From Nansenia antarctica (taxonomy: Eukaryota; Chordata; Actinopteri; Argentiniformes; Microstomatidae): a DNA stretch of 64,000 bases. The position numbers were made by a program, and so were the translations under genes. Below are positions 1-13,034 of this stretch, piece by piece. The stretch covers positions 14,319,843 to 14,383,842 of the forward strand of contig OZ022351.1 in the NCBI GenBank assembly GCA_963989245.1. Reading direction: 5' to 3'. How positions within the stretch are numbered: position 1 is the first letter of the stretch; each line of letters starts with the position of its first letter. A model generated the notes under the pieces. That model had not been told where the DNA came from. It made no database searches and saw only the letters and a list, made by a program, of their open reading frames with translations.

Positions 1-933
1 AGACAGGAGAGAAAAACTAGAGGGGAAATGATGCAAACTGAAGCTTAAAATGCTCTCTCTCTCTGCCACAACAGAGATTAGATGTGGAATTACCTTTTAA
101 TTTCTTTTCTTTTTTGTCTGCTTAGATTCAACGATGAGGAGGCCTAGCAGGTGTTCGCTGGAAAGTTCCCGTGAGTCCATGCCTCAGAGAATTTTCCGTG
201 TGTCAGATTGGAGAGAACCTCTCGCATGTAACAGAGTAACAGTTCCTAGAGACGCCAGCGCCCAGAAACTTAAGAGGGAGAAGTCGGCGCCAAGAAATGA
301 TATTTACCATGGAGATAAAATTGTGACTTTTTCTATTAAAACATTGTGCAAGCCAGGTCAATTATTACCTCTTACTTTTTCTCATTCTATCTGTTAGGAT
401 GGAGTTCAGAACCTAAGCCTTGGTGACTGATGTCCTCAGCAGGTGCTTCAGAATGAGAATGTCTGACGCTCGCTAGTGCGATTCATCGTACATCCTCCCC
501 ATCCGGCTTAAACAAGATTTCAAATTCTCCTCCCTCCTTCGCACAGAGATAATGTAAAACACCTTTATCCATAAGCTGAAGTTTAGAAAAATACAGAACA
601 AATAACTCCTCCACCCCCACCTCAAGCACTTATTTCAACAGGCATTGAACTTTATACACAAAACAGTGGAAAACATTATTATCAGTTATGAAGTCTTTTT
701 TTAACAAAGGCCCAGTGTTCTGAGCTGAAGAACTCAATGCAGCACACAGAGAGATTAGACCTGACTGGTTACAGCACCTGCAAGCTGTGTTTGAAACACC
801 AGGAAACGTTCATAACATGCAGCCTTTTGGATTTCCAAGGTCAGGCCAGAGGCACACAAACTAGAAGGTTAAGGGGCACTGCACTGTGGGAAATTCATAT
901 GCCTGGTGGAAATTTCACACATACACACACACG

Positions 934-996
<63 letters not shown>

Positions 997-1186
997 TTCA
1001 CAGTCTTAAGAGCCTCACCCAAATATCCATTGTTTTGTATGACTTAGATTTTATTTTGGTTTTACTTGCATTGAGCCCCCTTTGAGGCACACACATGCAT
1101 GCACGCACGCACACACACACACACACACACACACTCACATGCACACACGCACAGACACACACACACTCACACACACACACACACAT

Positions 1187-1230
<44 letters not shown>

Positions 1231-1701
1231 CCCTTCCAGCCTGCCCCTGCTCTCTCTCAGAAAGGCCTCATGGCATGATCAAAGGCATGCCAAACAGTAG
1301 TCAGTGGTGTAAGCATGTTACACGTGGCCTTGTTGTGTCTGTAGTGTTAAACCTAAGAGAGCCTGGCTCTCCTCTGTGCCTTGGTGTGAACTTTTCTTAA
1401 TCTAATATGACAGTGATTTAGAGACCCGGGCCTATCCGTGAGGAGATCCATTTCAGTAGCCACGGAATATTCCTAATGAAACTGGATCCATATTAAATGA
1501 AGAGAAGCATGAGGAGAGAGCACAGGGAAACATAACCGGGCGAAAGGACAACAGGAGCAGTGGAACATCGCCACGGCCCCGAGTGTTGGAGAGATGGGTC
1601 CAGATGTGAGAATTAAAACAAAATGTGCAGATGGGGACAAAAAAAACAAAGAGGCAAAGCGAATCTTAAAGGAAAGAATGTGAGAAATGTGGAACTCTTA
1701 C
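1..1701 (-). other. mkx intron (partial) with two CA microsatellites
   Basis: No coding similarity to the expected mkx C-terminus was found on the minus strand. It contains interrupted (CA)n tracts at about 916-993 and 1090-1227. The long CA-only and GT-only frames here are repeat artefacts. Confidence 0.7.
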
Positions 1702-2034
1702 CAGCTCGATAAACAAAGTTCGCCTCTGCCTCCGAGGACGAGGGTGAGAGCAGATCGTCGTCGTACTCGTTGGAGCTAAAGGATCCGGAGTGGTTCCTCT
1801 TGCGGGCGTCCATGACGGCGTTGGCCACCATGACGTGCCTCAGCGAGTCGTTGAGGTACCGGTGCAACAAGCTGCTCTTGTACTTGGGCGGAGACACATA
1901 GTCCTCGGCCAATGAGGGGTCGTTCCGGATCCCCGGCCCCATCATCATGGCGCCCTCTTTCTTGATGACACTCTGGTACATGGGCTTACTGAACTCGCCC
2001 ACACTCGTCTGTGTCCGCTGAGGGTTATCCCCGT
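1702..2034 (-). CDS. mkx: mkx exon, post-homeodomain region
   Basis: 333 bp with acceptor ggctcag and donor GCTG|GTAAGAG. The first two bases complete an Asp codon (SE-D-GDNPQR), matching the human SEDGENPP register. The conserved block [20 protein letters not shown], an [13 protein letters not shown] acidic patch and [14 protein letters not shown] follow. This region carries Mkx repression segments (family knowledge). It ends in phase 1; the next exon is outside the window. Confidence 0.94.
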
Positions 2035-3105
2035 CTGAGCCAACAGGGGGCGCCACCATGGAGAGAAGAAACAAAAGCATAAGAAAAAACACATTCAGTT
2101 CACTCTGCCCCTGTCTAGTTGGCAGCCCTTCAACGGCACAGTGAAGACTTCAGCCGTCGGGGCTTAAGACGCATTACGAAACCATAACGGATGGTAGCCT
2201 ATTTCCTCTCTATCAAAAGCACATTGCTGTTATTCTTTGCAGAAATAAATAATTTCCAGGGAGCTTTGTGGCCGAGATTGAATTAAAATATTGGCCCCCA
2301 CCTGATGAAAGAAAATATAGAAGATAAAACACAGTGCTAAAAAACAGATATCCTCTCGGGAGGGAAATCAAGAGAGCTCCATTCTAAGATACTGTCAGTG
2401 CCAAGACTGTAATTGCGTAATTTGGGCAGGTCGGATTTTTGGTTCAGCGTGTGCCAAATTATAATTATAGCTTCCACATATCATAACCACATGGACGTAT
2501 TTCCTTTGCTCCCCGTGCTTTCTGAGGTGTACTATATTCTAGGAGTATTTCAGTGTACATCATCTCCGATGGTGAGGTGAAACCCTCTTACAATGTAAGA
2601 CAAAATAAACGTTCAAACTTTTTAAAGCCTAGACACTGTTTCATGCCTTGGCTTTACTCAGTCCCATAACCTGAACTATGACCTCCACCCTCCACTCTAA
2701 CATTCTGACCTCCAACTGTTGAGGAGTTGCCATGGGCACCCCCGTTTAAACATTGAGGCCTTGTTAGTCACATTTTGTGAGTAGTCGGTAGTTTACATGG
2801 TGATTTGGGTCAGGTTTTCCCCCACTAACTAATGCTGTAACAAGAGTGTTTTATGGATTGGTTGTAGTATATGGGCCAGGGCAGGGAGCCGGGGCTGAGG
2901 ATAACTTCATAACCATATTATGACAAGGGAATGGAGAGAGACACACAGCCAACCACTGGAACAGCAGGCACCAAAAAACACCATCCAAGACTGAGCATTC
3001 CATCCTACCCACACTGTGTGTCTCTGCTACTCAAAAGCCTAATTAGGGATCATAGAGTGACACCACAGCTGTGTGTGTGTGTGTGCGTGTGTGTGTATGT
3101 GTGTG

Positions 3106-3140
<35 letters not shown>

Positions 3141-3972
3141 CTGTGTGTGTGTGTGTGTCTGTGTGTCTGTGTGTGTGTGCGTGTGTGTGTGTGTGTGTAT
3201 GTGCGCGTGTGTGTGTGCGTGTGTGTGTATGTGTGTGTGCGTATGTGTGTGTATGTGTGTGTGTGTGTGTGTGTGAAAAAGAAAGAAAAATAGAGTGTAG
3301 CACAGAGAGAGAGAGAGAGCAGTAAATACACGCCTGCCAGAGGCCCTCCTTTCCAATTGCAGGCTGGGAGACGGAGGGGAAGCCAGTCCCGGGCCCTCGG
3401 TGGCCCAGTGGGGTGTCTTAATGACAGTGTGTCACCACCGCCTGTGAGCCTCATTGTCAGTCTAGTGGGACGCTACAGTGCCATTTTTAAACACATGTCT
3501 CCTGCATGACGGGACACTACTTTGGCGCTCGTTGGCGCGTCGGGATGGAGATAGGTCGAGTTTGTGTTGTGTGCGATAAAGGCACTGAACGTGCAATATC
3601 ATGAGATGTCATGTCTAGGGGGCCTGGAGTCTTTCCTGAGCATGTGGTGACTTAGCCAGGGAAAATACCTGGACCATAATACCCAGGCTATCACTAGAGT
3701 GGCCCTGTTTTTGACTGTTGAGATCACATGGTTTAGAAGGTTAGATCACATGGTTTAGAAGGTTAGATCACATGGTTTAGAAGGTTAGAACGTGAGAGGC
3801 AGTCAGTACCTTCTGAGCAGGTGTCGTCGCTGCTGACGCTCAGTCTCTCGGCGTTGCCCTGAACATATTTGTTGTAGAGTTTGATCCTCAACGCCCAGCT
3901 CAGGTCTGGCTGTCTGACAGTGTTCTTCAGTCTCCTTCTGGCATTGGCGAACCAATTTGAAACCTGTGGGGA

Positions 3973-4039
<67 letters not shown>

Positions 4040-4040
4040 G

Positions 4041-4084
<44 letters not shown>

Positions 4085-5171
4085 GAGAGAGATAGAGAGA
4101 GAGAGAGACAGAGACAGAGAGAGAGAGAGAAATATGTGGAGAGGAGGGAGAAGGACAAGGAGGAGGAAAAAGGGAAAAAAGGGGAGAAAAATAGAAACTG
4201 CTGTTATTGTTTGGATTCCAAACACCTCCACATCCATGACAAAACAGAGACTATCCTTCATGAAAATGTCTGCTCGGCCTTCCTCCTCCGGTCTGCCTTA
4301 CACCGTGAGCATGACAGAGGGAGAGTCGAGTTGCAGAGGCGGTGGATCCTGATACTCTCGTACCTCTCCGCCTGAAACACTACGAGATATCCCAGACACG
4401 CAGACAGGGGAAACGGTTACTCCTACCAGCAAGAAACACTGCAGCATTAATCTAGTCTATATCAAAGCCTTTCAAAAAGCCATTCAGAAACATTTAACAC
4501 CCCTAAACGCTGAACAGCCTCACCAACGTAACGTTTCATTAACTTATGTTCCAACCGAAATGTACATCCCGCGTGCTTATTCTGGATCTTTCCGCCCGCC
4601 CTCCAATAATACATTTTTTTCCAAACACTGTCTTCTTAATGCAATAAAATGATATTCGACCCAGCCTTCTCTGTTTCACAAGGAACAGAGAACCATTAGA
4701 TGTTATACTAGAATAACTTTTCATGCTCAATAGACTTCAAGCGACTTATGAAGGGGGCTGGGACGGCCTTATGTTAGAGTACTTAGATTCTGATCTTTGC
4801 TCCGTTTCAATATTGGGTTTCTTGTTAACTAAGAGAGTCCCACGTCCCATTGTGTCAGTGTGGCACTGAGGGCATGTCACACCAGGGGCCTCAAAGGAGG
4901 CGTCTACATGTGGCTTGGACAGCGGCGAGGCGGCTCTCTAATGAGCACGGAGAGAAAGACTGCTGTCACTAGGCTGCGAGATGGCACGGTATGTCAAATT
5001 AGGCTTTTCCACCACAGACATCTGAAGGGGGCGATACTGCGGTCAACCCTGCTGGCCCAGGACCTGTGCCATAGAGACAGCTTACAGACAGGATGGAGGC
5101 AGCATGACTTTTCACCTCCTGCTATCAGACAGAACAAGGCACGTGGGGGTGGTGTTGGTTTGTGAGTGTGT

Positions 5172-5212
<41 letters not shown>

Positions 5213-8200
5213 CCATGCAAAGCATTCCTCTGCTCTGTGCTGTGCTCACGCTCCCCAAAACAAACAGCTTCAATTAGACCCAAAATTAAAAACAGACAAG
5301 GCAATGCGGGGTCACTACAGTCGGTAGTTCAGACCCGCTGGACATATGAATGACCTTGTGTGCAGACAATATGCATATGAGCAACACATGTCAGACATAG
5401 GGAGGAGTTCAGTCTGTTGTACTGGGGCTCATGAGCGTTGTCATTTTATGACGGAAACACAATAATTCAGTGACGTTACTCTTTATGATTGACTAAAAGG
5501 CCAAATCTGCCATGCTACAAACAGAGGGAGGAGATAGATGGCTGAAGGAGAAGGCAGATGTACCTAAATAGAATGTTACTTTATTCAAATCTGCCTATCA
5601 TAGGCTACATATGTGTATTTGCTTGTCCATTTCAGTGCGACAGGCTGAAATAAGGCTACACTATTAGAGAAACAAGGTACATACAAGATTAAAACGACTT
5701 ACCTGGACCAAGGTCATTTGAGAGCCTAGGGCGAGCAGTATTTTCTCCGTCTTTGTGGGGTACGGGTTGTCTCTGTGTTTGTACAGCCACTGCTTCAGGG
5801 GTCGCGCCATGTCCTGAAGTGCCTGACGCTTGTGTCGCACTTTGCCGCCGTTCTGACGACCTCTGAAGAGAACGTAAGGTCACACACAGCTTGGTATTCG
5901 GACCATCAACCATGAACAATTTTGATATGATGAAATCAAAAAAAAGATGGTACATTGGCGTAAATAGGCCTATGTAGGTCCAATCATTTCAGATTATATC
6001 TTGATATTTGGCCAGGTGCTGAAGTGCAGACGGTAGACTAAGAAACAATATAGCCTGTGAATTAAGAATAACATTAAACATCACTAAGGCAATAGAAAAT
6101 TGGTGCAAGTTGATACGCCTATAGCCTACATCAGTAGGCTGGGCACAAAAAAACCCATTCCTCATCATTCAAGACTGCACATATTCAGTATTAATCAATC
6201 AATTAATTAATTAATTAATTAAAGTCATTCAGCATTCAATAGAGGATGACTCATTACATAGCATTATAAATACAATGATAGGCAACATTATACACACATT
6301 ACATTATACACACATTATCTGCATATAGCCTAAGGGTGAGGAAAAACTCACACTCAAAATAAACAACTGACTTGAATTAACGCTAAACGCCTGATGTTTA
6401 TCCCTATAACATCAGGGGAACATTATTGTGTATTTAGCGTACAAACAACCCCCAGAAATGGCCTATAGTCATTATCATGACACGTAAAATGACCATCCGA
6501 TAGCGTGTAATTTTCTCACCCAAAAAGTGCTATAATTAAGTTAGAAAGAGAGAGAGAGAGGGAGGCGTTTTATTGGTCGCTTGTTTCTTCGCTGAGATTG
6601 TTTCTCCCACAACGCACGAAAACGTTGCAATGAAACAAATAATAACGTTAAATTTTACACCCGCGGGAGATGTCTCAAGAAGGCGTATCGTGACGTTAGA
6701 ATTATAAGGTTCTATCTCCATTTTTGTCAAAATTGAGTTTTGTACATACTCTGATCCATTAGGTGTTTATTAATGCCTGTGTGGTGTTATTTTTAAAATG
6801 TTGACATTTTTGAGTTAGTAATTCATAAAATACAAAGGTTCCATCTCACAGAACATAATGGAATGTAAAAACTTTGACGCTCAATATCTCTGAACTGCCC
6901 TAAACGGAGATAGAACCTTATCATTCTAAGCTCACTTGTTTGTTCACTCATAAAACATGCAAGCGCATGTTGCACGTATAAGCTATAGGACTTGTTCATA
7001 ATCCTTTTTGGTATACTTATAATTATTTATAAGGCCCTTTATTCCATCATGTCATTAATACTTAAGTCAGGTTTTGGACCTGTAGATGTCAGTATGGCGC
7101 TATGAAATTCCCGCTCTATCTTTCCCCCAAAAACTCGACTGCAGATGTAACATATTTTCTCCTAACCTCAAGTCTTGCCTGAGGTTCATGTTCTACAAAT
7201 ATTTTCCTTGTAATCTAGATCTGTATGAACAACCTAAAGAACATTTTTACTCCCTGTACTGAATTTTGGCGACACACACCACGTATTTATATTAATATTC
7301 TGCATTAGTAATGATATTCCCCCTGAAGCGGCACCTAACGGTCATTGTGTTATCCCTGGGTCTCTCCTTACACACACACGGTGGACTTCAATAACTCCGG
7401 CACAGACGGAGTCGGTGTGGAGGATGTTTGCTTAAGTTGCCTCGTGTTTCACACATCAGCATCACGTTCGGTTCGATGTTGGTGCACATCCAAGCATAAA
7501 AAGACTACTGTAGTGTCTGTAAATAAAATACGCGTTGATAGACCTAAACACCCCTGACAATCTAAGGCTTTTGACTCTTTGACTTCCGATTAGACGAAAA
7601 TAACGGATGACATGATTCCTTTATAGCCTAAGCCGAGGCTACTCCCTATCTCTGAAAACATATCTCCATGATTGACCAGACCACACATGGAGTAGAAGGG
7701 CACATGTATGTATTGGAAACAGACGGAGACGTGTTTTAAACACGCTACTGAACACGGATGACCTAGATATTAATCTCCAGATTATCTGTGAATAATCAAC
7801 ATTAAAATACAGACCAGGTTGCAACGGTAAATATTAATTTCCTGCAATTCCCTAAAACAATAAGATTATATTGCATTGGTGGAAATGAAATAGGCTTCAA
7901 AAACCTGATTAGATTATAACAGGTTGGCTACATGCTGTGGACTGTGGAATTATATTTAGGCTAATCAGGTGGGACAATGGGATATCATGAATTCACTTTT
8001 TTTTACATGAGCAAACTTTATCTCAATGACTTTCTGATTAAAGACTATTTAGGATGGTATTTATTTAGATTGCGTTTGTGCGTAATTACGCATTAGGACA
8101 CCCGCTGGGGGTCACCTTCCTCGCCTATCTCAGGGTGAGAGTAATTCACGTATTTTAACATTTTCAGTACTATCTCTTGGGACCGTTGCACCTCTCTCAC

Positions 8201-8632
8201 ACTATCGTTCCTTATTCAGTTTGACCAACAGAACCTCCTTACCCTGATCTGATATCATCATGTATAATATCAGAATTATTAAACCAATACTACAAACGTT
8301 TTTATGCAGTCTAGATCTGCTTATGAGATTAATTAATTAGACATATTAGGCTACATACCCAGGCCTCCTGTGTCTGATGGCGTTGTTGTCTTTGATTGCT
8401 TGATTGCTTGAGAGAAGGTCTGGATGTTGTCCATCGATTACCTCTAAATAATTTCTGCTGCTCCTTTCAACCTCCTTCGCCTGTTCCTCAAAAAGGACCT
8501 GGCTACTCAGTTTGTTAAACACAATTGTATTCATCTTTGGTTCAGTATTCCTCCGTAATCTCTGCTGCGTAATAAGTCTTCTCAAATTGTTGCTGTACTT
8601 ATTGAAGCTGCCACAGTATCCTGGTGACCTTC
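1702..8632 (-). CDS. mkx: mkx, Mohawk homeobox transcription factor (3' end outside window)
   Basis: Mkx is a nuclear TALE-class homeodomain repressor needed for tendon and muscle connective-tissue differentiation (family knowledge). Four exons are visible: 8632-8359 (5'UTR plus start), 5862-5703, 3963-3810 and 2034-1702. Phases chain correctly (2, 0, 1, 1). The N-terminus begins [10 protein letters not shown], as remembered for vertebrate MKX, so I place the start at 8534. The homeodomain spans exons two and three: [20 protein letters not shown], the TALE three-residue extension in [10 protein letters not shown], and the recognition helix [13 protein letters not shown]. The last visible exon carries the conserved [20 protein letters not shown] and [10 protein letters not shown] blocks. 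The C-terminal exon (human region with YWKEINAAMALTNLAQ) is not found between 1 and 1701, so the gene is cut by the window edge. odad2 follows upstream on the same strand, as in human. Confidence 0.96.
3071..3275. repeat. (GT)n microsatellite, interrupted
   Basis: About 200 bp of GT with CT, GC and AT interruptions inside an mkx intron. Frames predicted across it encode only Cys-Val or Thr-His and are artefacts. Confidence 0.97.
3722..3787. repeat. 22-bp tandem triplicate
   Basis: GATCACATGGTTTAGAAGGT-TA three times without visible change, ending 22 bp from an mkx splice donor. Confidence 0.97.
3810..3963 (-). CDS. mkx: mkx homeodomain exon (recognition helix)
   Basis: 154 bp, phase 0 to phase 1. 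It encodes [20 protein letters not shown], then [20 protein letters not shown] and [11 protein letters not shown]. The acceptor is ccccacag; immediately upstream of it lies about 150 bp of interrupted (TC)n. The donor GAAG|GTACTG is followed at once by three copies of a 22-bp repeat (3722-3787). Confidence 0.97.
3964..5702 (-). other. mkx intron with (GA)n at the acceptor
   Basis: Begins on the plus strand with the interrupted (GA)n tract 3971-4130, which on the sense strand is a (TC)n polypyrimidine run up to the acceptor. A short (GT)n lies at 5161-5211. No gene seen in the rest. Confidence 0.75.
3971..4130. repeat. (GA)n microsatellite at mkx acceptor
   Basis: Interrupted GA run; on the mkx sense strand it is (TC)n immediately upstream of the acceptor at 3964. 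Confidence 0.97.
5703..5862 (-). CDS. mkx: mkx homeodomain exon (helices 1-2)
   Basis: The acceptor is ctcttcag, the donor CAG|GTAAGT, and the length 160 bp (one base completing a Gly codon, then 53 codons). It encodes [13 protein letters not shown], helix 1, the PYP TALE insertion, and ends [14 protein letters not shown]. Near identity with remembered human MKX makes this one of the firmest calls in the window. Confidence 0.97.
5863..8358 (-). other. mkx intron inside the early coding region
   Basis: AT-rich intron of about 2.5 kb separating the start exon from the first homeodomain exon. No repeats longer than a short (TTAA)n run near 6200 and no coding similarity seen. Confidence 0.75.
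8359..8632 (-). CDS. mkx: mkx exon with start codon (5'UTR plus first coding segment)
   Basis: The acceptor (ttttacag) ends at 8633, so the exon runs 8632-8359. The first conserved ATG is 8534-8532, giving 58 codons plus two bases: [17 protein letters not shown] through RHRRPG. The frame stays open a little upstream of this ATG but with no other ATG, and homologues start at MNTIVF. The donor is GG|GTATGT. A 5' noncoding exon must lie farther upstream (higher coordinates). Confidence 0.9.
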
Positions 8633-9549
8633 CTGTAAAACAAGTGGAATATGGATATTTTCAAAAGACATCGAGCCTGGGTCTCAGACTCAGAGGAACA
8701 TTTCATGCAACACATTCAGCTGTCATAATTTGACACAATGCATAATAATTGATTCTAAATCAAAGTCGGTTCACTATAGGATGTCACTCTTACAATGGAA
8801 TAATTTATGCACAGTCCAATGCCCGATTCGAAGAATTGAAAGTGATTTGTTTCGTGTGCTCTTAACTCATTGAGTATATAAAATACATTCCATCACAATA
8901 AAATCCAACAAGTCTCCAGACAGAGTCGTGTCATGCCTGGGCATTCCAGTGTGCGATGAGGCCATACAAAATAGAATCTGAATGTCCTTTGAATTTCAAC
9001 TGAGAATAAAGTTGTCCTATGTTTCATCAGAGCTAGATTAACTAAATGGGTCCACAGCCAACTGGCTTATTTGTGCGTAACTCCATGTCATTCCAAAGCA
9101 TTCTTTTCCCTGAATTTAGAACCACAATGCATTCCACACTACCGCATGCTACAGTATAAAAATCTCTAGCGTCGACAGAAATTGTAGAAGGTGTATTTCT
9201 ATGGTTCATTCAAATGTGCATTTAGGCACATTTCATGACACATGCGTAATACAGTCTAAAACGTGTGATGGATTTTTCTATTTTTCCATGAAATAGGCAA
9301 TGCATCTAATTCAGAATACTTTCCAAATGGCAAATCACTATTATGACTTACATGATCACAATTCCAGTCACGGGATACAATATTCACATTGGTATACCAA
9401 CCGTGCCATCACCATGTAACAATGTTGCCAGATGTAATCCCATGCTGGGGGATAGGTTATGTGCTTTTTAAATGGAGATAGAAGTTCTGCCATCGCAAGT
9501 CACACATAATATAACCCTTTCAAATGTCAGATCAGTTTCAGTTACCTGT

Positions 9550-9800
9550 TCAGCGCCCTTCCTGTGTCTCTCTGTGTATAATCCTGCTTCCAGTGTCCCA
9601 TGCCCTGCTCACATGTTCCCGTTCGAAGTTCCTGAGCTGAAACCACACGAACCGCGGTCGCCTCTCTGCTTTATTCAGTGGCCGCCGAGGCTGCGCCCGG
9701 GACTCTGAATGTTTCACCCTTCTCATGTTTCCTAGCACAGAGCCTCAGCCTGCGAACATAAAGTTCATGCGCTATGCCGGTTCCTAGGGGGGCATCGGGG
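9550..9800 (-). promoter_or_regulatory. possible mkx 5'UTR exon / promoter area
   Basis: A locally GC-rich, CpG-containing segment about 1 kb upstream of the mkx start exon. On the minus strand it holds a plausible donor (GGGAACAT|GTGAGC near 9612-9620) that could end a noncoding first exon. Position and base composition are the only evidence; there is no transcript support. Confidence 0.25.
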
Positions 9801-11214
9801 ATACAGCGCTACAGTGTTCACTGATAGTTCGCGTCTGGACTATTTCCATCTGTCTACTACTATTACACACGTTACCGTTTTGTATAGTAATGTTTATTAA
9901 AAATGTTTTTTTTTTACATAAATAATATTATTTATATATGTTTTAAATGTTTTCTTCTTGACAATCTCTTTTGGATGAGTCTGACGTCAGGTCACCGAAT
10001 AACAGTCCTCGGTCGGCTATGTGCAGGTGGCTCATGTGTGATCAGTTAGAAATAGAATCGCCCATGGTAATAGGCTGAATTATGAACAGTTGAGGATATC
10101 ACCGATTTTTTAACAAAGCTCATGCAATTAGCCTACCTTATTTGTTATACTAATGTATTCTTGTTAGATTTATTGTGTGGCGTTTTTGCCAAGCACTTCC
10201 CCTTTAATATGAGCGAGGTTGTAGGTCTACCTATTCCATTATGTCTATTTGACATAGTTCATGCTCTGGGTTAGCGCGTCGTTTAATTTTCAATCGGATA
10301 TGCAATCAGTCGCCCACACCAAGTTAAAATGTTTTACACGTTTTTGCAAATGAACGAATCTTTACAGACAAACAAATATAATTTATGCATGGCTTCACTG
10401 ACTTTATTTATAGTAGGCCTAGGCATAGGCTGAAAGTTCACCGTGTTTTTTTTTTCATTTTAGATTGCAGAGAATAGTTCTCAATGCTTCTGCAGGAACA
10501 TCAATTAATTAATTTAAATACCATACCCAAAGCATTCACTGTTGACTTGTGGTGGCATTCTGGAAAATGCGCTTTTATAGCGCCCACCGCTGATTACCCC
10601 TGATGGACCCTTTCATTTAGTGTAATTGCAGAACTTGTCGCATTTAGGTCCATTCTGAGTCAGAAATCATGAGTTTCTCAGCTGTGTGCTTTTAGGGTTT
10701 ATCCAGGGTAGTGATTCGAAGTACGTGACTAAGCAGTGGACCTATATGCAGGTCTAGAGACACATGTAATTATCGTTTATTTGTGTTTATTTTCATTTAA
10801 TGGAGGGAAGAGCTTTTGCAAACAGTTTGTGTAAACACGCTATGAAAGAGCCACTCGTGTCATCACTTAAAATTAAGGTTTTGGCCCGTGTATTTGCTAA
10901 ATTATGTGTGATATCTATCTTTGCCTCTTCTGAAATGAACTCCCTTTAGCTACCCCTGCTATGACCTTATAATTCTTATCTACGTTCTTGGGCTCAGCCA
11001 ACATATACCCCCTGATATATAAAAGCTCATCCTTTCAACAACACCTAACTAATCTTAATGTACAATTCACTAAACCTCTTGGTTTGACCCACATCTCTAT
11101 TGTAATGTTTTGTTGTGGACACTTCTCCTGTAAAGTGCAGACCAATGACTAGTGTCGAGTTATACCTACAACATAAATCACAGACTTGCTGATTGTCTCT
11201 TCAGGAGTTAGATT

Positions 11215-11470
11215 AGATTCAACCTTTTAGTCATTGCACAGAGTACAACGAAATATATTTTTTGCTCTAGGCACAGGGTCAGCCATAGTCAGCGTCCCTG
11301 GAGCAATTAGGGGTTAAGTGCCTTGCTCAAGGGCACCACGGCAGTGGTAGGCACCTTAGGTATGATGCCAACAACCTTCCAGTCACCAGCTCACAGGCAG
11401 CTCCCTCCAGAGGCGGGGATCGAACCAGCGACCTTCCGAAGTGTTTGAGCAGGCAGCAATGATGCAACCA
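11215..11470 (-). repeat. SINE-like element with L2-type tail, minus orientation
   Basis: Read on the minus strand it has a tRNA-like B-box (GGTTCGATCCCC near 11417-11428), the widespread fish core CCTTGAGCAAGGCACTTAAC and a tail (TTTCGTTGTACTCTGTGCAA) of the kind shared with L2-like LINEs. The same core recurs at 61984-62148. Family name not assigned. Confidence 0.7.
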
Positions 11471-11602
11471 AATTCTTTTTCACTATTTAACATCAATGGT
11501 GTTATGCCATACTATGGTCTTATGCCATACCATAGTCTCCCTTCCTCTTTATCTCTGAAATGACAGACACAACTGAGTTTCAGCATGAAGGCCAAGCTCA
11601 GT

Positions 11603-11730
11603 GGCCAGCTCTGTGGCCTTGCAGTTAGAGTGTCCGCCCTGAGATTGGGAGGTTGTGAGTTCGATCCCCGGCTGAGTCATACCAAAAATGATTTTAAAAA
11701 AATGATACCCGATGCTTGGCACTCAGCATT
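11603..11730 (+). repeat. tRNA-derived SINE head, plus orientation
   Basis: An A-box-like segment (TGGCCTTGCAGTTAGAG) and a B-box (GAGTTCGATCCCC) about 35 bp apart, then a non-tRNA body ending in A-rich sequence. It lacks an acceptor stem and anticodon-arm pairing, so it is a SINE head rather than a tRNA gene. Confidence 0.7.
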
Positions 11731-13034
11731 AAGGGTTAGATTTGGGGTAAGACCCTGTGACATACCAGCGTCATGTCCAGAGGGGTGTGCTTGTACATCA
11801 AACCAACTCACGCTACTGAAACAGGAGATAGGCTTCTGCTTCTATGGGCCATTAGGCTCGAGAACCATCAGTTCTCAAGTCTACATACTATGAAGGCCAA
11901 GCAAGGATGTGTAAAGTTGATGAGGTGTTACACTGTGTTGGCCTCTATCACAGATTGAGCTGGTCTCTTGTACACTGGACAAACTGGGAACTGGCTCATT
12001 AAAACAAAGGCATGTTCTTTGTTCCTCTGATTGGTCCATTTACCCGTCACTTCTCCCCTCCACATGCAGAGAAATTAATCTCCCAGTGGTTTGGCATCGA
12101 CTGGGAGGGGAGTGTTTGTCATTACATTTTCATTTATGTTTTCTTCAGGAACACCAGACCTCAGCTTTAATACAAACCGGTGCTGTAACAGAATCTTCTT
12201 GGAGAGACAATTACATGTTTATGCGTTATAAATACACCACTTACAACAGGACAGATGGAAAAGGCTTGCCTGACACGACTCAACACTGACACTAACTGTG
12301 AGCATGGCGTCCATATGACTTGACCTTATTCAGGGCACGTGAATGTTAAAAACAGACGTTTAATTGACATCAGAAGATCAGCTTTTTTTGCCAGGGAACC
12401 ATGACATCCATCATTCTATATGTATTAGTTGGTAAGAAAGGGAGCCAATACTTGAAATTACTGTTACATCAATACCATATGCCATTAAAACCCCAACATT
12501 TTTTAAACCCCAGTCTACAGTTCACTGGTAACCCTTACCTGTCTCTCATTTATTTTCACACCAAAATTGGCTTTAATTTGTAAACTCAGTAAGGGTGACA
12601 AAGCAAGGGCCACTTTAAAAGCCACAGACATAATTGCTAAAGTCATTGCCCTCTTCATGGAAAATATGAATGTCGTGATGGTCGTGGAACAAGTACTCTT
12701 ATGAGATTGTTTAAAAATGATTCAATCAGTGTTTTCTGAATGACTTTAAACATGTTGGAGACTAATCAGAAAATATATACATGCATATCTTTCCAAACAT
12801 ACTTAAACCAATGACTGAGTCCAGGCTAGACTTCATTAGCGACTATGAGGGTTACAGTGTCTTGGGGAAGAATTGTAACTGGGCACCTCATACACTTTCT
12901 CATACTCCTTTTTAAATGTTTTCCTTATAAAAAGTATTGCTTTCTAAAAATACATGAACACCTGTAATATTCTGCATGTTCCTCTGGGCACCATGTCCAG
13001 CTTTCATTGATATTGTGGACTCACATGAAAAATT

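Larger units (their letters stand above)
2035..3809 (-). other. mkx intron
   Basis: Contains an interrupted (GT)n tract at 3071-3275 and the 22-bp tandem triplicate at 3722-3787. Nothing else coding was recognised. Confidence 0.75.

Noticed and set aside
134..397. 87-residue plus-strand frame, considered as a gene or mkx exon
   Set aside because: Wrong strand for mkx, no recognisable similarity and no supporting splice pattern.
11603..11730. tRNA gene on the plus strand
   Set aside because: Only promoter boxes are preserved; no acceptor or anticodon stem pairing.
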